Source: JAVBOJ01 sp031550755 (lineage in GTDB: Bacteria; Bacillota; Clostridia; Oscillospirales; UBA929). From it: a stretch of DNA of 8,918 nt. Each line of letters opens with the position of its first letter. The first letter of the stretch is position 1. Under the pieces are notes generated by a model. It made no database searches and was not told the DNA's origin. It worked only from the letters and a program-made list of their open reading frames with translations. This document shows positions 6,017-8,918 of the stretch, piece after piece. The stretch is from positions 1 through 8,918 of the forward strand of contig JAVBOJ010000076.1 of the NCBI GenBank assembly GCA_031550755.1, in the 5' to 3' direction. The position numbers were made by a program, and so were the translations under genes.

Positions 6017-6796
6017 GTGTCCGGAAACGAAAACCTGTTTATGGATGTGGTGGATTTTTACGACCTTGACCCGCGCGATGTCGTCCGGGAGGACATCCCC
6101 TTTTACGTCGATTACGCGTGGAAAACGCCGCATCGGTCGGTATTGGAATTGGCTTGCGGAACGGGGCGGATCACCCTTCCGCTGGCGCAAAGCGGCTGCA
6201 CCGTTACGGGTCTGGATTTGTCCGACGCCATGTTGGCCGTTTTGAGAAAAAAGCTGGAGAACAATCCCGCCATAGCCGCGAACGTGCATGTCGTAAAGGG
6301 CGATATGTCCGCGTTTCATCTGGGAAAAACCTTTGACCTGATTGTCATCCCGTTCCGGTCGTTCCAGCTGCTGGCCACCGAAACGCTTGCGGTCTCCTGT
6401 CTGCGTTGCGTGCGGGAGCATTTGTCGGACGGCGGCGTCTTTATTCTGGATGCCTTCGAGCCGTATGCGGCGCTGGATCGGTCGTGGATCTATCCGCCGA
6501 GGGTACAGTGGGAGGTCGAGACGGCGGACAGACGCCTTGTGCGAAAGCTGGACGAGGGTGTTGACATCGATGCGGAGCGGCAATTGCTTTGGGTCAGGCA
6601 GACCTATCAGGAAGAGAAAGACGGGCTTATTCTGCGGGAAGAGGTGGATCATCTCAGCCTGCGGTATTATTATCCCGAGCAAATGACCGCGCTGCTTGTA
6701 AGCTGTGGCCTGAAAATTGACGCGCAATACGGGTGGTACGACAAAACGCCTATACGGGGCGGCAGAGAGATGATTTTTGTTTGCGCGAAATCATAA
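6017..6796 (+). CDS. Class I SAM-dependent methyltransferase
   Basis: 259 residues from GTG 6017, selected because AGGGGGGAG (6004-6012) is 4 nt upstream. An in-frame ATG at 5978 lacks a ribosome site. Motif I is VLELACGTGR (residues 42-51, the glycine-rich SAM loop). The acidic end of strand 2 is GLDLSD (D67, which would hold the ribose hydroxyls). GDMSAF (D96) is the adenine-contact region, and FDLIVIPFRSFQLL at about 106-119 is the strand-4/motif region. The C-terminal half (about 145-259) is a mixed alpha/beta substrate cap rich in aromatic residues. This fits the Methyltransf_25/Methyltransf_11 type fold acting in the cytoplasm. The acceptor cannot be deduced. No operon partner is evident. 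Its promoter seems to lie in the neighbouring pseudogene, and the leader cassette copy 2 lies downstream. Confidence 0.9.
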   Translation: MSGNENLFMDVVDFYDLDPRDVVREDIPFYVDYAWKTPHRSVLELACGTGRITLPLAQSGCTVTGLDLSDAMLAVLRKKLENNPAIAANVHVVKGDMSAFHLGKTFDLIVIPFRSFQLLATETLAVSCLRCVREHLSDGGVFILDAFEPYAALDRSWIYPPRVQWEVETADRRLVRKLDEGVDIDAERQLLWVRQTYQEEKDGLILREEVDHLSLRYYYPEQMTALLVSCGLKIDAQYGWYDKTPIRGGREMIFVCAKS

Positions 6797-6819
6797 AACC
6801 AACAGAGGGGCGGGCCGTA

Positions 6820-6861
6820 CGGCTCGCCGTCCATGACCTCTTCGTAGTGCTGTTTGACCAG
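6820..6861 (-). pseudogene. 42-bp remnant of a hydrogenase gene 3' region
   Basis: This stretch matches 7162-7203, inside the intact [FeFe] hydrogenase gene, at 40 of 42 positions and in the same orientation. Read on the minus strand it encodes LVKQHYEEVMDGEP, against LVKQLYEEVMDGEP in the intact gene. Nothing beyond these codons matches on its 3' side, and on its 5' side it runs straight into leader cassette copy 2. It is either the trace of a local duplication or a fragment of a second hydrogenase copy. Confidence 0.8.
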
Positions 6862-6870
6862 ATGTATATA

Positions 6871-6909
6871 AAAACCAGTCGAAAAAACGCTTTTTTTGAC
6901 TGGTTTTTT
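6871..6909 (+). terminator. Hairpin terminator in leader copy 2 (after the methyltransferase)
   Basis: AAAACCAGTC-G-AAAAAA (6871-6887), loop CGC, then TTTTTTTGACTGG and six T residues to 6909. It can end transcription of the methyltransferase gene about 75 bp after its stop codon. The loop differs from copy 1 (CGC against TAC) while the stem is the same, which suggests the hairpin itself is kept. Confidence 0.65.
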
Positions 6910-6920
6910 GCATTCTCATG

Positions 6921-6929
6921 TGTTACAAT
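6921..6929 (+). promoter_or_regulatory. Extended -10 promoter for the 16-aa ORF
   Basis: TGTTACAAT, identical to 5427-5435, with TTGACT again at a spacing of 22 nt. Transcription would begin near 6936 and reach the terminator at 7020-7056, giving a transcript of about 120 nt. Confidence 0.5.
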
Positions 6930-6963
6930 CAAGGGGAAATCAAACAAGAAAGGAGGAACACGC

Positions 6964-7014
6964 GTGATAGGTGCTATCTTGGTGCTAATTTTACATTGGA
7001 TTTTTAAGCCTTGA
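6964..7014 (+). CDS. Tiny hydrophobic ORF, 16 aa (MIGAILVLILHWIFKP)
   Basis: GTG start at 6964, AGGAGG (6951-6956) 7 nt upstream, TGA at 7012-7014, and a strong intrinsic terminator 5 nt later. It is therefore a complete transcription and translation unit. The peptide is a single hydrophobic stretch ending in a basic residue. The first codons align with those of the 63-aa ORF at 5470. It may be a truncated relative of that ORF, a short membrane peptide or a regulatory leader. Its strong ribosome site and dedicated terminator argue against pure chance, but translation is unproven. Confidence 0.45.
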   Translation: MIGAILVLILHWIFKP

Positions 7015-7019
7015 AACAC

Positions 7020-7056
7020 AACGCTCCGCGGGATTCATTCCCGCGGAGCGTTTCTT
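7020..7056. terminator. Intrinsic terminator between convergent units
   Basis: AACGCTCCGCGGGA (7020-7033), loop TTCAT, TCCCGCGGAGCGTT (7039-7052), then TTCTTT. The 14-bp stem is perfect. The T-rich tail favours the plus strand (16-aa ORF). It may also stop the hydrogenase transcript arriving from the minus strand, whose T-tract there is weak. Confidence 0.85.
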
Positions 7057-7089
7057 TGCAAGCCGCCTCAGCGGCCCGCCCTCTTCTTT

Positions 7090-8847
7090 TTACTTGTCCA
7101 GCTTATATTTCGGCCGGGCGCGATAGCTCGTGTGCAGCCATTTGTGCGCGTTGTGGCTGCCCGGCTCGCCGTCCATGACCTCTTCGTAGAGCTGCTTGAC
7201 CAGCGGGTTTTCGTGGGATTTGCGCAGCGGCATCTGTTTGTCCTGCTCATAAATGGCGCGGGCGCGCAGTTCGCGCAGCTCGACAAAGTTGCGCACGCTG
7301 GCCGGCTGTACCGGCTGGCCGCCGCCGTTGACGCAGCCGCCCGGACAGGCCATCATCTCGACGATATCATACTGCGCCTCGCCGGCCTTGATTTTCTCCA
7401 GCAGGCGGCGGCAGTTACTCAGCCCCGACGCCACGGCGGCGCGCACATGACGTCCGTCGAGGTCGATGGTGGCTTCCTTGATGCCGGCGATGCCGCGCAC
7501 GGCGGTAAAATCCACACTGGGCAGGGTTTTGCCGGTGACCAGCTCGGCCACGGTGCGCAGGGCGGCCTCCATGACGCCGCCGGTGGCGCCGAAGATAAGG
7601 CCGGCGCCGGTGGAAATGCCGAAGGCGGGATCAAACTCCTCGTCAGGCAGGTCGCGGAACATGATGCCGGCGCGGGAGATCATGCGGACCAGCTCGCGGG
7701 TGGTCAGCGCCACGTCGATGTCGTTGAGACCGGGGACAGCCTGCTCGTCCTCGCGGTGAATCTCAAACTTTTTGGCGGTGCAGGGCATGATGCTGACGAC
7801 GAAAAGATCCTTCGGGTCGATGCCAATCTTCTTGGCGTAGTAGGTTTTCATCATCGCGCCGAACATCTGCTGGGGCGATTTGCAGGTGGACAGATTGGGG
7901 ATAAACTCGGGATAAAACTGCTCGCAGAAGCGGATCCAGCCGGGCGAGCAGGAGGTAATCAGCGGCAGGTCATGGCCGGATTTCAGGCGTTTTAAAAACT
8001 CGGTGCCCTCCTCCATGATGGTGAGGTCGGCGGTGACGTCCACGTCGAACACGCCGTTGAACCCGATGCGCCGCAGGGCGGCGACCATTTTGCCCTCGAC
8101 ATTGGTGCCGACCGGCATCCCGAAGCCTTCGCCCAGCGTCACGCGGATGGACGGCGCGGCACCCACGACGACATGCTTTTTGGGGTCGGCCAGCGCGTCC
8201 CAGACCTTCTGGGTGTCGTCCTTTTCGGTCAGCGCGCCGGTGGGGCAGACGGTGATACACTGCCCGCAGGAGACGCAGGCCGTCTCGTCGAGATTGCGGT
8301 CAAACGCGCAGGAAATATGGGTGTCAAAGCCGCGGTCGTTGGGGCCGATGACCGACACCGACTGGTTGTTCTTGCAGACGGCCACGCACCGGCGGCACAA
8401 AATGCACTTGGAATTGTCCCGCACGAGATGCAGCGTCGAGTCCTCAATCTGCGGGTGCATGTTGTCGGTATGGAAGCGCACCTCCTGCATTCCGAAATCG
8501 GACGCCAGCTTTTGCAGCTCGCAGTTTTGATTCCGCAGGCAGGTGAGACAGTCCATCCGGTGATTGGAGAGGATGAGTTCCAGCGTATTTTTGCGCGCCT
8601 TGATGCACGCGCCGGTGTTGGTATGTACCTCCATCCCCTCGGCGACGGGATAGACGCAGGCGGCGACCAGACTGCGCGCGCCCTTGACCTCGACGACGCA
8701 GATGCGGCACGCGCCGATGGCGTTGATGCTCTTCATGTAACAAAGGGTGGGGATTTCAATATCCGCCAGCCTCGCGGCTTCCAAAATGGTGGCCGTTTTG
8801 GGCACGGTGATCTCTTTGTTGTTGATTTTCATGGTCACGGTATCCAT
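7090..8847 (-). CDS. [FeFe] hydrogenase catalytic subunit, HndD/HydA type (NAD(P)H-linked complex)
   Basis: 585 residues, ATG at 8847 with AGGAGG (8863-8858) 10 nt upstream, overlapping the stop of the preceding gene. A plant-type [2Fe-2S] domain has C36, C47, C50 and C64. A His-ligated [4Fe-4S] site has H96, C100, C103 and C109. Two ferredoxin-type clusters have C148/C151/C154/C158 and C191/C194/C197/C201. The H-cluster domain has L1 TSCSPGW (298-304), L2 MPCTAKKFE (354-362) and L3 EMMACPGGCVNGGGQP (497-512). The C-terminal small-subunit-like tail contains YEEVMDGEPGSHNAHKWLHTSY. The enzyme reversibly reduces protons to H2 in the cytoplasm. The adjacent NuoF-like subunit implies a multimeric NAD(P)H/ferredoxin-dependent, possibly electron-bifurcating complex. 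The second Cys of the usual TSCCP motif is Ser301. Family assignment is firm; bifurcation is inferred. Confidence 0.96.
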   Translation of the reverse strand: MDTVTMKINNKEITVPKTATILEAARLADIEIPTLCYMKSINAIGACRICVVEVKGARSLVAACVYPVAEGMEVHTNTGACIKARKNTLELILSNHRMDCLTCLRNQNCELQKLASDFGMQEVRFHTDNMHPQIEDSTLHLVRDNSKCILCRRCVAVCKNNQSVSVIGPNDRGFDTHISCAFDRNLDETACVSCGQCITVCPTGALTEKDDTQKVWDALADPKKHVVVGAAPSIRVTLGEGFGMPVGTNVEGKMVAALRRIGFNGVFDVDVTADLTIMEEGTEFLKRLKSGHDLPLITSCSPGWIRFCEQFYPEFIPNLSTCKSPQQMFGAMMKTYYAKKIGIDPKDLFVVSIMPCTAKKFEIHREDEQAVPGLNDIDVALTTRELVRMISRAGIMFRDLPDEEFDPAFGISTGAGLIFGATGGVMEAALRTVAELVTGKTLPSVDFTAVRGIAGIKEATIDLDGRHVRAAVASGLSNCRRLLEKIKAGEAQYDIVEMMACPGGCVNGGGQPVQPASVRNFVELRELRARAIYEQDKQMPLRKSHENPLVKQLYEEVMDGEPGSHNAHKWLHTSYRARPKYKLDK

Positions 8848-8861
8848 TGGTAAGCCGCCTC

Positions 8862-8918
8862 CTATTCCTTAATAATCGCCTTGAACTTGCATTTCTCCAT
8901 GCACGCGCCGCACTTGAT
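8862..8918 (-). CDS. NuoF/HydB-like subunit, C-terminal ferredoxin tail (partial)
   Basis: The last 18 codons of a minus-strand gene running off the window: IKCGACMEKCKFKAIIKE then TAG. The CGACMEKC pattern is the end of a [4Fe-4S] ferredoxin motif. Such a motif closes the NuoF-like flavoprotein subunit (HndC/HydB) that precedes the catalytic subunit in multimeric [FeFe] hydrogenase operons. The stop is 14 nt before the hydrogenase ATG and overlaps its ribosome site, so the two are probably translationally linked. Only the tail is visible, so another ferredoxin-like protein cannot be excluded. Confidence 0.75.
   Translation of the reverse strand: MKCGACMEKCKFKAIIKE

Larger units (their letters stand above)
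6860..6966 (+). repeat. Leader cassette, copy 2
   Basis: Second copy of the unit at 5365-5472, in the same orientation, with 38 nt identical at 6918-6955. It starts exactly where the hydrogenase remnant ends (they share AG at 6860-6861). It carries the same hairpin, TGTTACAAT box and purine-rich ribosome site before a GTG. Confidence 0.88.

Noticed and set aside
5365..7014. Insertion sequence or transposon
   Set aside because: No transposase and no terminal inverted repeats at the leader boundaries; the repeated units are direct repeats with internal hairpins.
7132..7995. 287-codon plus-strand ORF opposite the hydrogenase
   Set aside because: Antisense shadow with low-complexity Ala/Gly/His content; the hydrogenase motifs are complete on the minus strand.

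Overview
The window looks like GC-rich chromosomal DNA from an anaerobic Gram-positive bacterium of class Clostridia, most likely an Oscillospiraceae/Ruminococcaceae-type fermenter. The reasons are a YabE/Rpf2-type DUF348-G5-3D wall protein, an HndD/HydA-type [FeFe] hydrogenase downstream of a NuoF-like flavoprotein subunit, strong AGGAGG-type ribosome sites, and zinc-ribbon and Big_2 membrane proteins typical of that group. This placement is inferred from protein content only.

Layout, left to right. (1) 1-222: the 3' end of glyceraldehyde-3-phosphate dehydrogenase and its terminator. (2) 223-480: about 260 bp without a credible gene, packed with inverted repeats. (3) 481-3820, minus strand: a two-gene operon. 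A zinc-ribbon single-pass membrane protein (first gene) is followed by a protein with a cytoplasmic N-terminal domain, a proline-rich linker, one membrane helix and three Big_2-like domains. Both appear to place a large C-terminal region outside the cell. (4) 3821-4321: a divergent intergenic region with candidate promoters for both directions, a heptamer tandem repeat and a hairpin repeat related to one at 241-264. (5) 4322-5347: the YabE/Rpf2-like wall-remodelling enzyme. (6) 5348-7060: a patchwork of short elements. It contains two near-identical copies of a leader of about 105 bp (hairpin, extended -10, ribosome site), each followed by a short hydrophobic ORF (63 aa and 16 aa). Between them lie a decayed ASCH-domain gene and an intact class I SAM methyltransferase. 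A 42-bp fragment of the hydrogenase 3' end abuts the second leader copy. (7) 7090-8918, minus strand: the catalytic [FeFe] hydrogenase subunit and the last codons of the upstream NuoF/HydB-like subunit.

Functionally, GAPDH produces NADH in glycolysis and the hydrogenase complex can dispose of electrons from NADH and ferredoxin as H2. The membrane/wall genes form a separate envelope theme. The most unusual part is the 5.35-7.06 kb patchwork: repeated leaders driving different tiny membrane ORFs, a pseudogene and a gene remnant. It indicates local duplication and decay, and may represent an uncharacterised small-membrane-peptide cassette family.
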